64,000 bases of DNA, from the NCBI RefSeq assembly GCF_008704205.1, contig NZ_VXLC01000006.1, positions 310,001 to 374,000 of the forward strand. The letters are read 5' to 3'. Both the position numbers and the translations under genes were made by a program. This document shows, in pieces, positions 7,726-15,423 of the stretch (positions are counted from its first letter, which is position 1; each line of letters starts with the position of its first letter). Source of the stretch: Nocardia colli (GTDB lineage: Bacteria > Actinomycetota > Actinomycetes > Mycobacteriales > Mycobacteriaceae). The notes under the pieces are model-generated. The model was not told where the DNA came from. It saw only the letters and a list, made by a program, of their open reading frames with translations, and searched no databases.

Positions 7726-8972
7726 GCCGCCTCCTTGTCAGTGGTTTGTCGAATGCCGTTGTGGCCCTGGGTGGTCAGCACCATCGCGGCGTTGAAGCCG
7801 CCGTGCCCGCGGGCCACGACCAGCGCCACCGACATCGGCAGCGCCCTGGTCTCGGTCACCAGATCGAGTTCGTAGTCGGGTACCGGATCGGTGACCCCGG
7901 CGGTGCCCGGGATGCGGCCGTGCCGCAGCGCCAGCAGCGCGGTGGCGACGTCGAGCGCCGCGCCGCCGCTGCTGAGCCGGCCGGTCATGGTCTTGGGCGC
8001 GGTGACCGGAACCCCGCGCGGGCCGAACACCGCGCGCAGCGCGTCGGCCTCGACCCGGTCCAGTTCCGGCGTACCTGCCGCGTCGGCGAACACGACGTCC
8101 ACCTCGGCGGGTTCGAGCCCGGCATCCGCCAGCGCGCCCTCGATGGCGCGGCGCAGCGTGGACGGCCGGTCCGAGCCCGGCGGCGGATCGAAAGTCGCTG
8201 CGTAGCCTGCTATTTCGCCATACCAGGACGTCACGCCGCGCGCTGTCGCGGATTCCGCCGATTCCAGCACGAACAGCGCCCCGCCGTCGCCGGGCACATG
8301 ACCGGAGGCCGCGGCATCGAACGGCAGATACGCCCGCGCGGGGTCGGCGGAGGTACTGATCCGGCCGCTGGTCAGCTGGGCGACCCAGGTCCACGGCGAC
8401 AGCGATCCGTCCACGGCCCCGCACATCATCGCCGGCTGCCCCGCACGCACCCGCCGCCGCGCCAGCGCCAGCGCGTCCAGCCCGCCCGCCTGCTCGGTGA
8501 CCAGCACGCCGCCGGGACCGCGCATACCGAGCCGGATGGAGATCTGGCCGGTGTTCACCGCATAGAACCAGGCGAACGACTGATAAGCGCTGACGTGCTG
8601 AGGTCCCTTGCGCCACAGCTTGTCCAGCTCGCGGTGGCCGAATTCGAAGCCGCCCGCCGAGCTCGCCGTCACCACGCCGACGTCGAATCCGGCCAGGGCC
8701 GTGCCGTCCACCGCCGAGTCGGCCAGCGCGCGATCGGCGGCTACCAGCGACAGCTGGGTCATCCGGTCGGTCTGCGGCAGCAGCCGGCCGGGCAGGTGAT
8801 CCGCGGCGGTGAATCCGCTGACCTCCCCGGCCAGGGTGGCCGAGTAGCCGGACGGGTCGAATGCCGTGATCCGTCCGATCTTTCGTTGTCCCGCAAGGGT
8901 ATTCGCCCAGTGTTCGGCGACGTCCAGGCCGGTCGGGGCGATCACGCCCATCCCGGTGATCACCGTCCTCAT
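7722..8972 (-). CDS. Type II PKS ketosynthase beta / chain length factor
   Basis: A 416-residue thiolase-fold protein with the KS-beta hallmark: the active-site Cys is replaced by Gln (VTEQAGGLDA). It heterodimerises with KS-alpha, decarboxylates malonyl-ACP to prime synthesis and sets chain length. Its ATG overlaps the KS-alpha stop codon (ATGA), matching the one-to-one stoichiometry needed. It is full length and in the usual order. Chain length, expected to be decaketide-like for anthracycline-type cores, cannot be assigned without comparing cavity-gating residues. No KSIII or starter-unit acyltransferase gene is nearby, so acetate priming is the default inference. Confidence 0.95.
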   Translation of the reverse strand: MRTVITGMGVIAPTGLDVAEHWANTLAGQRKIGRITAFDPSGYSATLAGEVSGFTAADHLPGRLLPQTDRMTQLSLVAADRALADSAVDGTALAGFDVGVVTASSAGGFEFGHRELDKLWRKGPQHVSAYQSFAWFYAVNTGQISIRLGMRGPGGVLVTEQAGGLDALALARRRVRAGQPAMMCGAVDGSLSPWTWVAQLTSGRISTSADPARAYLPFDAAASGHVPGDGGALFVLESAESATARGVTSWYGEIAGYAATFDPPPGSDRPSTLRRAIEGALADAGLEPAEVDVVFADAAGTPELDRVEADALRAVFGPRGVPVTAPKTMTGRLSSGGAALDVATALLALRHGRIPGTAGVTDPVPDYELDLVTETRALPMSVALVVARGHGGFNAAMVLTTQGHNGIRQTTDKEAA

Positions 8973-10225
8973 GCGACTTTTTTCAAGATCATCGCGCTCT
9001 GGAAGCCGCCGAACCCGCTACCCACGGTCAGCACCGTGTCCAGCGGCACCTCGCGGGCGGTCAGCGGCACGTAGTCCAGATCGCACTCCGGGTCCGGCTC
9101 GTGCAGGTTCGCCGTCGGCGGCACCAGGCCGTCGCGGATCGCCAGCGCGCACGCGGCGACCTCCAGCGAACCGATGGCGCCCAGCGAGTGCCCGATCATC
9201 GACTTGATCGAACTGACCGGCACCCGGTACGCGTGCTCGCCGAGGCTGCGTTTGAATGCGGCCGTCTCGTGCCGGTCGTTCTGCATCGTGCCGGAGCCGT
9301 GCGCGTTGACATAGCCCACGTCCTCGGCATTCACCCGGGCCTGGCCCATGGCCGACCGGATGGCCTCGGCCATCTCCACGCCGTCGGGGCGCAGGCCGGT
9401 CATGTGATAGGCGTTGCAGCGGGTGGCATATCCCGCGACCTCGGCATAGATCCGCGCACCGCGCCGGCGGGCGTGCTCGTACTCCTCGAAGACGAACATC
9501 GCCGAGCCCTCGCCGAGCACGAAACCGTTGCGGGTCCGGTCGAACGGCCGCGACGCGTGCTCCGGATCGTCGTTGCGCGGCGTGGTGGCCTTGATCGCGT
9601 CGAAGCAGGCCAGCGTGATCGGCGAGATCGGCGCGTCGGTCGCGCCGCCCACCACCACGTCGGCCGCGCCCTCGGCGATCAGCTCGACCGCGTGCCCCAC
9701 CGAGTCCAGCCCGGAGGTGCAGCCGGTGGAGACGGTCGCCACCGGCCCCTCGGCGCCCAGTTCCCACGCCACCTCGGTCGCCAGCGAACTGGGCACGAAG
9801 TGGTTGTAGAGATGCCCGACCGCATAGGACTCGTCGACGTTCCAGTGCCGGCCGCCGTCGGACACCACCACGTACTCCTGCTCCAGGCCCATCGTGCAGC
9901 CGACCGCGCTGCCGACCACCACCCCGGTGCGGGCCGGGTCGAGCGCGGCCGGGTCCACCCCGCTGTCGGCCAGGCACTCCCGCGCGCTGACCACGGCCAG
10001 CTGCGCGGCCCGGTCCATCCGCCGGATCTGTTGCGGGGTAAGGCCTTCGGCCACCGGGTCGAAGTCACACTCGGCGGCCACCTGCGAGCGGAACCGCCCG
10101 GCGTCGAACGAGGTGATCCGCCGCGTCGCGGTGCGGCCGGACGACAGCAGATCCCAGAACGGCTTGGCACCGGTGCCACCGGGCGCGACGACCCCGATGC
10201 CGGTCATGACGACACGACGTTTCAT
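8969..10225 (-). CDS. Type II PKS ketosynthase alpha
   Basis: A 418-residue condensing enzyme with the catalytic Cys in STGCTSGLDS and the two His residues in NAHGSGTMQND and MIGHSLGAIGS. It forms the minimal PKS with KS-beta directly downstream and the ACP at 27,785, and builds the poly-beta-ketone from malonyl-ACP. The start chosen is the ATG giving MKRRVVMTGIGV, the conserved N-terminus of the family; a longer upstream frame lacks homology. The ribosome binding site is weak (AGGG 11 nt upstream). The ABM monooxygenase gene precedes it by 32 nt. The ACP lies 17 kb away on the opposite strand, an unusual separation for a minimal PKS. Confidence 0.95.
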   Translation of the reverse strand: MKRRVVMTGIGVVAPGGTGAKPFWDLLSSGRTATRRITSFDAGRFRSQVAAECDFDPVAEGLTPQQIRRMDRAAQLAVVSARECLADSGVDPAALDPARTGVVVGSAVGCTMGLEQEYVVVSDGGRHWNVDESYAVGHLYNHFVPSSLATEVAWELGAEGPVATVSTGCTSGLDSVGHAVELIAEGAADVVVGGATDAPISPITLACFDAIKATTPRNDDPEHASRPFDRTRNGFVLGEGSAMFVFEEYEHARRRGARIYAEVAGYATRCNAYHMTGLRPDGVEMAEAIRSAMGQARVNAEDVGYVNAHGSGTMQNDRHETAAFKRSLGEHAYRVPVSSIKSMIGHSLGAIGSLEVAACALAIRDGLVPPTANLHEPDPECDLDYVPLTAREVPLDTVLTVGSGFGGFQSAMILKKVA

Positions 10226-10257
10226 CTTCAGACATCCCTTACGGTTGCGGGCCGGCG

Positions 10258-10611
10258 TCAGGCCTTGACGAACTCCAGCCGCGGCTCGTAAAGATTGGCG
10301 ACGTTGGTCGCCCGGGCCCGCAGCTCCTTGGCATGGTCGGCGAAGCCGGGCGCGGCGATCGCGTCCCGCCACGACTGGACGTCGGTCCACAGCGCGATGT
10401 TCACGTACTCGTTGCCCCGCGCCGCGTCCACGTGCTTGGACAGGGTGAACTGGAGGAAGCCCGGCTGGGCGGCCATGAACTCCGAGATGTCGGCGAACAC
10501 CCGCTCGAAATCCAGCGGGTCGCTGCTCACGGTGAAGGTGTTGACGAAGGTCACCACCCCCTTGCCGCTGGCGTCGTAGCGGTCCTTGGCGTGCTGGGCC
10601 GAAGCTGTCAT
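10258..10611 (-). CDS. ABM-family cofactor-free monooxygenase (anthrone oxygenase type)
   Basis: A 117-residue antibiotic-biosynthesis-monooxygenase protein (GVVTFVNTFTVSSDPLDFERVFADISEFMAAQPGFLQFTLSKHV...NEYVNIALWTD). It resembles the ActVA-Orf6/SnoaB/AknX group, which oxidises anthrones to anthraquinones with O2 and no cofactor. The start is set at the ATG preceded by CAGGAG with 7-8 nt spacing, rather than an ATG 9 codons further upstream without such a site. It is the first enzyme before KS-alpha in the leftward operon. The predicted role is quinone formation in the aglycone. Confidence 0.85.
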   Translation of the reverse strand: MTASAQHAKDRYDASGKGVVTFVNTFTVSSDPLDFERVFADISEFMAAQPGFLQFTLSKHVDAARGNEYVNIALWTDVQSWRDAIAAPGFADHAKELRARATNVANLYEPRLEFVKA

Positions 10612-10687
10612 CGTGCTGCTCCTGAGATCGTTTTCCATGTGCCACCAACGGTGCGCCGAGCGCCTCGTGCCCGGCTCGAATCTGGAC

Positions 10688-11440
10688 TCACAACAGGCTC
10701 AAACCTCCGTCTACGACGACTACCGAACCGGTGGCGAACTCCGCCTCGGGCGCGGTCAACTGCCTTGCCCACCAGGTGATTTCGTCAGGTTTGCCGACCC
10801 GGCCGGCCGGGGTTCTGGCGGCGATGCCGGCGAGGAAGTCCTGGTACTGCTCGGGTGTGGACCCCATGCGCACGCCCATGCCGGACGCCACGACACCGGC
10901 CGCGATCGCGACAACCCGAATGCCTTGCGGCGCAAGCTCGACGGACCAGGTCCGGGTGAGGAATTCCAGCGCGACCTTCGTCGCCCCGTACCCGGAGAAC
11001 CCCGGCCACGCGCGCCCGCCGGACGCCCCGGAACTGCTCATGTTCAGCACGGTGCCGCGGGTCTCGGCCAGCGCGTCCAGCGCCGCCTGGGTGAGGAAGA
11101 TCGGGGCCAGCAGATTGACCGCCACCTCGCTCTCGACGGCGGCCTGGTCGATGTGCGCGAGCGGGGCCGGGGCCGCGGTCGCCGCGTTGTTGATCAGCAC
11201 GTCGACCCGGCCCAGCGCCCGCTGCGCCGTCTTGATCACCAGTTCGGCCGAACCGTGATCGGTGATATCCGCCGCGAGCACGTGGATGTGGTCGTGCCCG
11301 GCGGCCGTTTCGCGCAGGGCGGACTCCGTGCGCCCGACCACGAGCACTTCGTGCTCCTCGGCGTAGCCGTGGGCCAGCGCCCGCCCGATTCCGGTCCCAC
11401 CGCCGGTGATGATCACACCGCGTCTCTGTTTCGAGGTCAT
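10688..11440 (-). CDS. Short-chain dehydrogenase/reductase (tailoring ketoreductase)
   Basis: A 250-residue classical SDR with the cofactor motif TGGGTGIG, NNAAT, catalytic Ser in NMSSSGASGG and Tyr-x3-Lys (YGATK). It differs clearly from the ActIII-like C9 ketoreductase at 28,045, so it probably reduces a later keto group on the aglycone or a quinone. The ATG chosen begins MTSKQRRGVIITGGG. Only GAGGG abuts it, so the ribosome binding site is poor and initiation may depend on coupling or another signal. Substrate unknown. Confidence 0.85.
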   Translation of the reverse strand: MTSKQRRGVIITGGGTGIGRALAHGYAEEHEVLVVGRTESALRETAAGHDHIHVLAADITDHGSAELVIKTAQRALGRVDVLINNAATAAPAPLAHIDQAAVESEVAVNLLAPIFLTQAALDALAETRGTVLNMSSSGASGGRAWPGFSGYGATKVALEFLTRTWSVELAPQGIRVVAIAAGVVASGMGVRMGSTPEQYQDFLAGIAARTPAGRVGKPDEITWWARQLTAPEAEFATGSVVVVDGGLSLL

Positions 11441-11492
11441 GCCCTCGAAGCTAGGTACGCCCGCTCGCAGCGCGGTCGAGATCGGCTGGCGC

Positions 11493-11936
11493 TCAGACGG
11501 ATTCGTCGTCGCGGGTGACCACCCGCTCGGCCACCAGCCATTCGCCGTCGGTGCGGACGAGCACGTCCTCGCACACGCACATGGCGTGCAGGATGGTCCC
11601 CTTGCCCCGCTCGGTCTTGACCACCTGCACGTAGGACCGGGCGAACACCGACCCGTCCGCGCGCACCTCGACCACGATCGTGCTGTAGCACCGCCGGTAC
11701 CGAATGCCGTCGGCGCGCAACTGATCGGCATTGGCCCGCAGGCCGGCCGCCAGCGCCGCCCGCCCCGCGATCGGCGTGGCGATCTTGGGCGGGGAGACCA
11801 TGGTGCCGTCCTCGGTGAAGGTCGCGGCGGTCTCCTCCGCGTGCCCCTCGTCCATCAGCTGGACGTGCCGGGCATAGAACCTCTCCACCTCGGCACAGAT
11901 CTCCGCGTATGTCTGCTCCCGTACCTCTGCACTCAC
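11493..11936 (-). CDS. SnoaL/NTF2-fold protein (cyclase or hydroxylation partner)
   Basis: A 147-residue alpha+beta cone-fold protein (FYARHVQLMDEGHAEETAATFTEDGTMVSPP...GRAALAAGLRANADQLRADGIRYRR). Relatives in anthracycline clusters act either as fourth-ring cyclases (SnoaL, AknH) or as partners in C1 hydroxylation (SnoaL2, AknW). It starts at GTG and is the first gene of the leftward operon, behind a hairpin that insulates it from the hydrolase gene. The paired palindromes just upstream probably control it. Which of the two SnoaL-type reactions it performs cannot be decided without alignment. Confidence 0.75.
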   Translation of the reverse strand: MSAEVREQTYAEICAEVERFYARHVQLMDEGHAEETAATFTEDGTMVSPPKIATPIAGRAALAAGLRANADQLRADGIRYRRCYSTIVVEVRADGSVFARSYVQVVKTERGKGTILHAMCVCEDVLVRTDGEWLVAERVVTRDDESV

Positions 11937-11949
11937 GACCTACCGCCTC

Positions 11950-12000
11950 TCCACTGGACTGTCCCCTAAACCTGGTGGCACCCGGTCGAAGTCCACTGGA
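11950..12000 (-). promoter_or_regulatory. Paired 9-bp palindromes before the main PKS operon
   Basis: The near-palindrome TCCACTGGA occurs at 11,950-11,958 and again at 11,992-12,000, exactly 42 bp apart (four helical turns). Both lie in the only gap upstream of the operon's first gene, between the operon start and the neighbouring terminator. This is the expected position and geometry for a dimeric regulator's operators. No convincing -10/-35 pair was identified. Confidence 0.45.
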
Positions 12001-12037
12001 GAAGCCCTCGGGCCGAGCCGGATTCGGGCATACATAC

Positions 12038-12078
12038 CGAACGGACCCGCGTCCCGGTCCGGGCCGCGGGTCCGTTCG
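12038..12078 (-). terminator. Hairpin after the RdmC-like hydrolase gene
   Basis: A perfect 14-bp stem (12,038-12,051 with 12,065-12,078) encloses a 13-nt loop that can itself fold. It starts 9 nt beyond the hydrolase stop codon on the minus strand. It separates the hydrolase unit from the main biosynthetic operon. Confidence 0.8.
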
Positions 12079-12086
12079 ACGGCAGA

Positions 12087-12995
12087 TCAGCCGACGGCGA
12101 CCGATTCCGCACGCCGGACGTGCTCGGCGATCGCGTCGGCCAGCGCGGGGTGGGCGGCGGACGGGAAAGAGTGGCCGAGGCCGGGGATTTCGAGCAGCTG
12201 CGCGCCCGGGATCGACTCGGCGAGGAACGCGCTGTGCGGCGGCTGATGGACCGGGTCCAGCGGGCCCTGGATCACCAGCGTGGGCGTCTGCACCTGCCCC
12301 AATTCGGGACCGCGGTCGGTGATGTCGGCGCGCTCGTCGATATTCGGCGTGTTGCGTCCGGCGATGCCGGAGTGCGCGATCTCCCGCTCCTCCCAGCGCC
12401 GGAACTCCGCCGGGTCGAACGGCAGCACCGAGCCGGACATCGCCCTGGCCATCGCGACCCGCCGGTCCAGCTCGGCGTCGAGGTCGTCGAGGATCGGCGA
12501 CTGCATGATCAGGTCGAGCACCTCGCGGCGCGGCGCGGGCAACCCGCTCGGGGTCGGCTCGCCGCTGTAGGCGCAGTCGCAGCTGGTGAAGAAGTCCACG
12601 GTCAGCGCGGCCGCGCCGGTCATGGTCAGGCTGCGCAGCCGGTCCGGATAGTCGATGGCCATGAGCTGCCCGGTCGCCGCGCCCAGCGCGAAGCAGACCA
12701 GGTGGACCCGGTCGATGCCCCACCCGTCCAGCACGGCGATCGCGTCGGCGGCGAGTTCGTAGAAGGTGTACGGGTTCTGCGCCGTGTCCAGCGAGACCGT
12801 CCGCCCGGTGTCGCGGTGGTCGTACCGGATGACGTGCAGGCCTTTCGCGACGAGTTCGGCGACGAACTCGTCGGGCCAGCCGCGCGAGCTGTGCGCGCCG
12901 AGCAGCAGGAGCGGGGGGTCGCCGGGGTCGCCGAAGTCTTCGGTCCACAGATGGAGATCAGCCGTGGAGACAACGCGTTCTGCCATGGAATTCAC
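12087..12995 (-). CDS. RdmC-like alpha/beta hydrolase with Ala in place of the nucleophile Ser
   Basis: A 302-residue alpha/beta-hydrolase resembling the anthracycline 15-methylesterases RdmC/DnrP: N-terminal DLHLWTEDFGDPGDPPLLLLGAHSSRGWPDEFVAEL, RYDHRDTGRT, an acid loop GPLDPVHQPPH and a His in GLGHSFP. The nucleophile elbow, normally GxSxG, reads CFALG at residues 101-105, so Ala103 replaces the catalytic Ser. Asp and His appear retained. Ester hydrolysis by the usual mechanism should be impossible; the protein may be a non-hydrolytic cyclase, lyase or decarboxylase, or inactive. The start is GTG (MNSMAER) or the ATG 9 nt later. A SARP-like repeat lies about 85 bp upstream. Confidence 0.82.
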   Translation of the reverse strand: MNSMAERVVSTADLHLWTEDFGDPGDPPLLLLGAHSSRGWPDEFVAELVAKGLHVIRYDHRDTGRTVSLDTAQNPYTFYELAADAIAVLDGWGIDRVHLVCFALGAATGQLMAIDYPDRLRSLTMTGAAALTVDFFTSCDCAYSGEPTPSGLPAPRREVLDLIMQSPILDDLDAELDRRVAMARAMSGSVLPFDPAEFRRWEEREIAHSGIAGRNTPNIDERADITDRGPELGQVQTPTLVIQGPLDPVHQPPHSAFLAESIPGAQLLEIPGLGHSFPSAAHPALADAIAEHVRRAESVAVG

Positions 12996-13077
12996 GCTTC
13001 CTTTCTGAGGGGACCCGACTCAGCCGAAGTCGTTCGTGTGGCCCGGATTCACCCTCTCGCACTCGGCTAGAGGGTCG

Positions 13078-13095
13078 GTTCGAAGGACACTCGAA
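13078..13095 (-). promoter_or_regulatory. SARP-type direct repeat before the hydrolase gene
   Basis: Read on the minus strand, TTCGAGT-N4-TTCGAAC gives two heptamers 11 bp apart. SARP activators such as DnrI and ActII-ORF4 bind this arrangement. Eight nt beyond the second heptamer comes TAGCCG, which fits the usual 8-bp spacing to a -10 element. The gene start follows about 85 bp downstream. Confidence 0.55.
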
Positions 13096-13135
13096 CTTCG
13101 GTGGGGCCCGCTCGACCGGCCGGACGCGCGACGAC

Positions 13136-13163
13136 CCGCGAGGCCGTCGAACGGGCCTCGCGG
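13136..13163 (-). terminator. Hairpin after the first NmrA-like gene
   Basis: A perfect 10-bp stem (13,136-13,145 with 13,154-13,163) and 8-nt loop begin 23 nt after the stop codon. It ends the NmrA transcript before the hydrolase promoter region. Confidence 0.7.
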
Positions 13164-13185
13164 CGCCGCGCGCCGACCGATCGGC

Positions 13186-13986
13186 TCAGCGGAACAGGTC
13201 GGCGTTCTCCACCGCCCAAGTGGCGAACGTGGTGGCGTGCCCGGTCAGGTCGGCCACGGTGCTGGTGGCGATCTGCGGGTTGTCCACCCGGGTGGCCAGG
13301 CCGTTGACGAAGTAACCGGCGTAGTCGCCCATGGCCGGCTCGAGCTGCGCGATGAGCTCCTCCGGCGGCACCGTGACGAAGGTCAGCTCGCGGCCGAGCG
13401 CGTCGGCCAGGTACTGCAAACGCTGTGCCCTGGTGATGGTTTCGGGCCCGGTGAGGGTGTACGTCTCGCCGATGTGCCCGGTGCCGGCCAGGATCGTCGC
13501 CGCGACCCTGGCGATGTCGTCCATGGCGATGGGCGCGTTGCCCGACGTCGGGTACGGTTCGCGCACCTCGCCGGTGGTGCGGATCTGATCGGCCCAGTCG
13601 GTGGCGTTCTCCATGAACTCGCCCGTCCACAGGTGGGTGTAGTCGACGCCCGACTTGTCGACCGCCTGCGAGATGGGGTGCCAGTTGGTGTTCTCGTCGC
13701 CGGACAGCGCGACGATGTGGCCGATCCCGGCCTGGCGGGCCAGATCGACTACCTCGGTGACGGTTTCGAGCGACGGTGCGAGGTACATGCGGTCGATGCC
13801 GGCGAAGGCGGCGGGCAGCGAGTCCGGGCGCTTGAGGTAGCCTTTGACCACCTCGACCTCGGGCGGGAACGCGGTGCGTTCCGGGTGGTTCGACAGTGCG
13901 CGAATATCGGTGGCCCCCAGTTTCACCAGGTGGTCCACGACCTTTCGGCCGATATTTCCGGTAGCCCCTGTTACGAGAATCGTCAT
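13186..13986 (-). CDS. NmrA-like NAD(P)-binding reductase 1
   Basis: A 266-residue atypical SDR with the N-terminal dinucleotide motif GATGNIGRK and the NmrA-family pattern (LSGDENTNWHPISQAVDKSGVDYTHLWTGEFMENATDW). The Tyr-x3-Lys motif of classical SDRs is not evident, as is usual in this family. Members in aromatic polyketide clusters act as quinone or ketone reductases or as hydroxylation partners. A paralogue lies at 15,424; the two flank the SARP gene, both point left, and share a 14-bp upstream element. GGGGG before the ATG serves as ribosome binding site. Substrate unknown. Confidence 0.82.
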   Translation of the reverse strand: MTILVTGATGNIGRKVVDHLVKLGATDIRALSNHPERTAFPPEVEVVKGYLKRPDSLPAAFAGIDRMYLAPSLETVTEVVDLARQAGIGHIVALSGDENTNWHPISQAVDKSGVDYTHLWTGEFMENATDWADQIRTTGEVREPYPTSGNAPIAMDDIARVAATILAGTGHIGETYTLTGPETITRAQRLQYLADALGRELTFVTVPPEELIAQLEPAMGDYAGYFVNGLATRVDNPQIATSTVADLTGHATTFATWAVENADLFR

Positions 13987-14017
13987 GCCCCCAAGCTAGC
14001 CCGGCGACCCGTCCACG

Positions 14018-14031
14018 CGCACATAGAAAGT
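14018..14031 (-). promoter_or_regulatory. Shared NmrA upstream element, copy 1
   Basis: CGCACATAGAAAGT (minus strand ACTTTCTATGTGCG) sits 32-45 bp before the NmrA 1 start. The same sequence with one substitution lies before the paralogue at 16,344. CTATGT could be a -10 element, and the flanking CGCAC/GTGCG forms an inverted repeat. Confidence 0.45.
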
Positions 14032-14340
14032 GCGAAAGGCGAGGCCACGGCCCGATCTCGGATCGTCGGCGCGCAACCGCGGCGCACATACGGACACATT
14101 GCTCCGCATGTACCGAAATCGCCTGAGCCACAACCAATCACAGTGTCGGGGTCCGCGACATGACTTTGCCATGTACCATCCCCCTCTCCTATTCTCCTGC
14201 ACGGCAACCTGTTTCGTTTTCAGTCAACCGTCGGCAACCGCGCCGACGCCGCCGCGCAACCCCCCGATGATGCGAGTTCCACGGAGAGTCAAGCCCCAGA
14301 TAGCAAGGGACACAAGCCAGCTCGACATCACCGCCATCCG

Positions 14341-14368
14341 TTGACGAATCCGGGCAAATCGGTATAGC
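14341..14368 (+). promoter_or_regulatory. Sigma-70-like promoter of the SARP gene
   Basis: TTGACG (14,341-14,346) and TATAGC (14,363-14,368) are separated by 16 nt, close to the housekeeping consensus. Transcription would start near 14,375, leaving a leader of about 110 nt before the SARP ATG. This would give direct housekeeping transcription of the pathway activator. Confidence 0.55.
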
Positions 14369-14486
14369 GTCGGAAAGTACCGACCAGGAGTTTGGTCCGG
14401 GGAACTCGAAGATCCATGGGGACCACCCAATCCCCAGTTCTCAAGGCTAGGTACCGCCAAAAGGGTGCCGCCGTTTAGGGGGAATT

Positions 14487-15317
14487 ATGGAATTTGGCGT
14501 GCTCGGTCCACTTTCGGTAGAGCATCAAGGGAAATCGAACGTCCCAAGTGCTCCGAAATTGCGGACCGTATTGGCGATGCTGCTGGTCCATTCGGACCAG
14601 GTGGTACCGGTTTCCTCTCTGATCACCGATCTGTGGGATGAACTGCCGCCGGCGAGCGGGCTCACAACGCTCCAGACGTACGTCCTCAATCTGCGTAAGT
14701 ACTTCGTCGGGGTCACCGGCATGTCCGCAACGGAGGTAGCCAAAGAAATCCTGATCACCCGCCCCGGCGGGTACCTGCTACATGTCGAACCCAACGCGCT
14801 CGACATGCACCGTTACGAGGCTCTGGTCGATTCCGGATTGGCCGCCCTGGCCAACGGAAACGACGAAGCGGGCATCGCCGACCTGGACGCGGCGCTGCGT
14901 ACCTGGCGGGGGCCTGCCCTGGTGGATATCGCCGCGGGCCGGGTGCTGGAGTCCAAGGCCCTGCAACTGTCCGAGTCGAAGCTGGTCACCATCGAGTACA
15001 TGCTCGACGGCGAGCTTCGCCTCGGTCGCTATCGCGAGGTCCTGTCCCGCCTCGCCGCGCTGTGCGCCGAACACCCGCTCAACGAACGGCTGCACGCGCA
15101 ATACATGCGCGCGCTGCACCTTAGCGGGCGGCGGGCACAGGCCTTGGAGGTGTTCCACCGCTTGCGGGTCACCCTGGTCAACGAGCTGGGCCTGGACCCG
15201 GAACGCGGACTGCAGGAACTGCACGCGGCGATCCTCGGCGTCGACGACGACGCCGACATCCTCACCCTCACCACCCGTCCCGCGATGCTGGCCGGCGCCT
15301 CCGCCCGGCTGCGCTGA
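14487..15317 (+). CDS. SARP-family pathway-specific activator
   Basis: A 276-residue Streptomyces antibiotic regulatory protein. Residues 1 to about 95 form the OmpR-type winged helix (MEFGVLGPLSVEHQG...VLAMLLVHSDQVVPVSSLITDLWDELPPASGLTTLQTYVLNLRK). The remainder is the bacterial transcriptional activation domain (LDMHRYEALVDSGLAAL...HPLNERLHAQYMRALHLSGRRAQALEVFHRLR). The length matches ActII-ORF4/DnrI. TTAGGGGG precedes the ATG. It is the only recognised regulator in the cluster and should bind 11-bp-spaced heptamer repeats; three candidates are seen at 13,078, 18,356 and 20,421. Confidence 0.95.
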   Translation: MEFGVLGPLSVEHQGKSNVPSAPKLRTVLAMLLVHSDQVVPVSSLITDLWDELPPASGLTTLQTYVLNLRKYFVGVTGMSATEVAKEILITRPGGYLLHVEPNALDMHRYEALVDSGLAALANGNDEAGIADLDAALRTWRGPALVDIAAGRVLESKALQLSESKLVTIEYMLDGELRLGRYREVLSRLAALCAEHPLNERLHAQYMRALHLSGRRAQALEVFHRLRVTLVNELGLDPERGLQELHAAILGVDDDADILTLTTRPAMLAGASARLR

Positions 15318-15347
15318 ACCGGGGCGGACAGCCCGCTTGCCCCGGTT
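15317..15347 (+). terminator. Hairpin at the SARP stop codon
   Basis: A perfect 9-bp stem (15,317-15,325 with 15,339-15,347) with a 13-nt loop starts at the last base of the stop codon. It is the first of two tandem hairpins between convergent genes. Confidence 0.6.
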
Positions 15348-15353
15348 CGTCAC

Positions 15354-15396
15354 CCAAGTGGGGATGCTGGACAGCCTCGTCCCCGTCCCCACTTGG
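15354..15396. terminator. Second hairpin between the convergent SARP and NmrA 2 genes
   Basis: A perfect 11-bp stem (15,354-15,364 with 15,386-15,396) encloses a 21-nt loop. It probably terminates both the rightward SARP transcript and the leftward NmrA 2 transcript, whose stop codon is at 15,424. Confidence 0.7.
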
Positions 15397-15423
15397 CCGG
15401 CGAGTTCCGCCCTCGGCGGGCAA

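Larger units (their letters stand above)
13987..14486. other. 500-bp gene-free regulatory region before the SARP gene
   Basis: This gap between the divergent NmrA and SARP genes is visibly less G+C-rich than its surroundings and holds no frame that looks like a gene. It contains the shared NmrA element at 14,018, the SARP promoter at 14,341 and an untranslated leader of about 110 nt. It is the natural place for higher-level control of the cluster. Confidence 0.6.

Noticed and set aside
10226..10648. N-terminal extension of KS-alpha
   Set aside because: It overlaps the ABM monooxygenase gene in another frame, and the conserved KS start MKRRVVMTGIGV lies at 10,225.
13987..14486. Short open frames in the gap before the SARP gene as possible small proteins
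   Set aside because: They lack ribosome binding sites and family resemblance, and base composition there fits a regulatory region.
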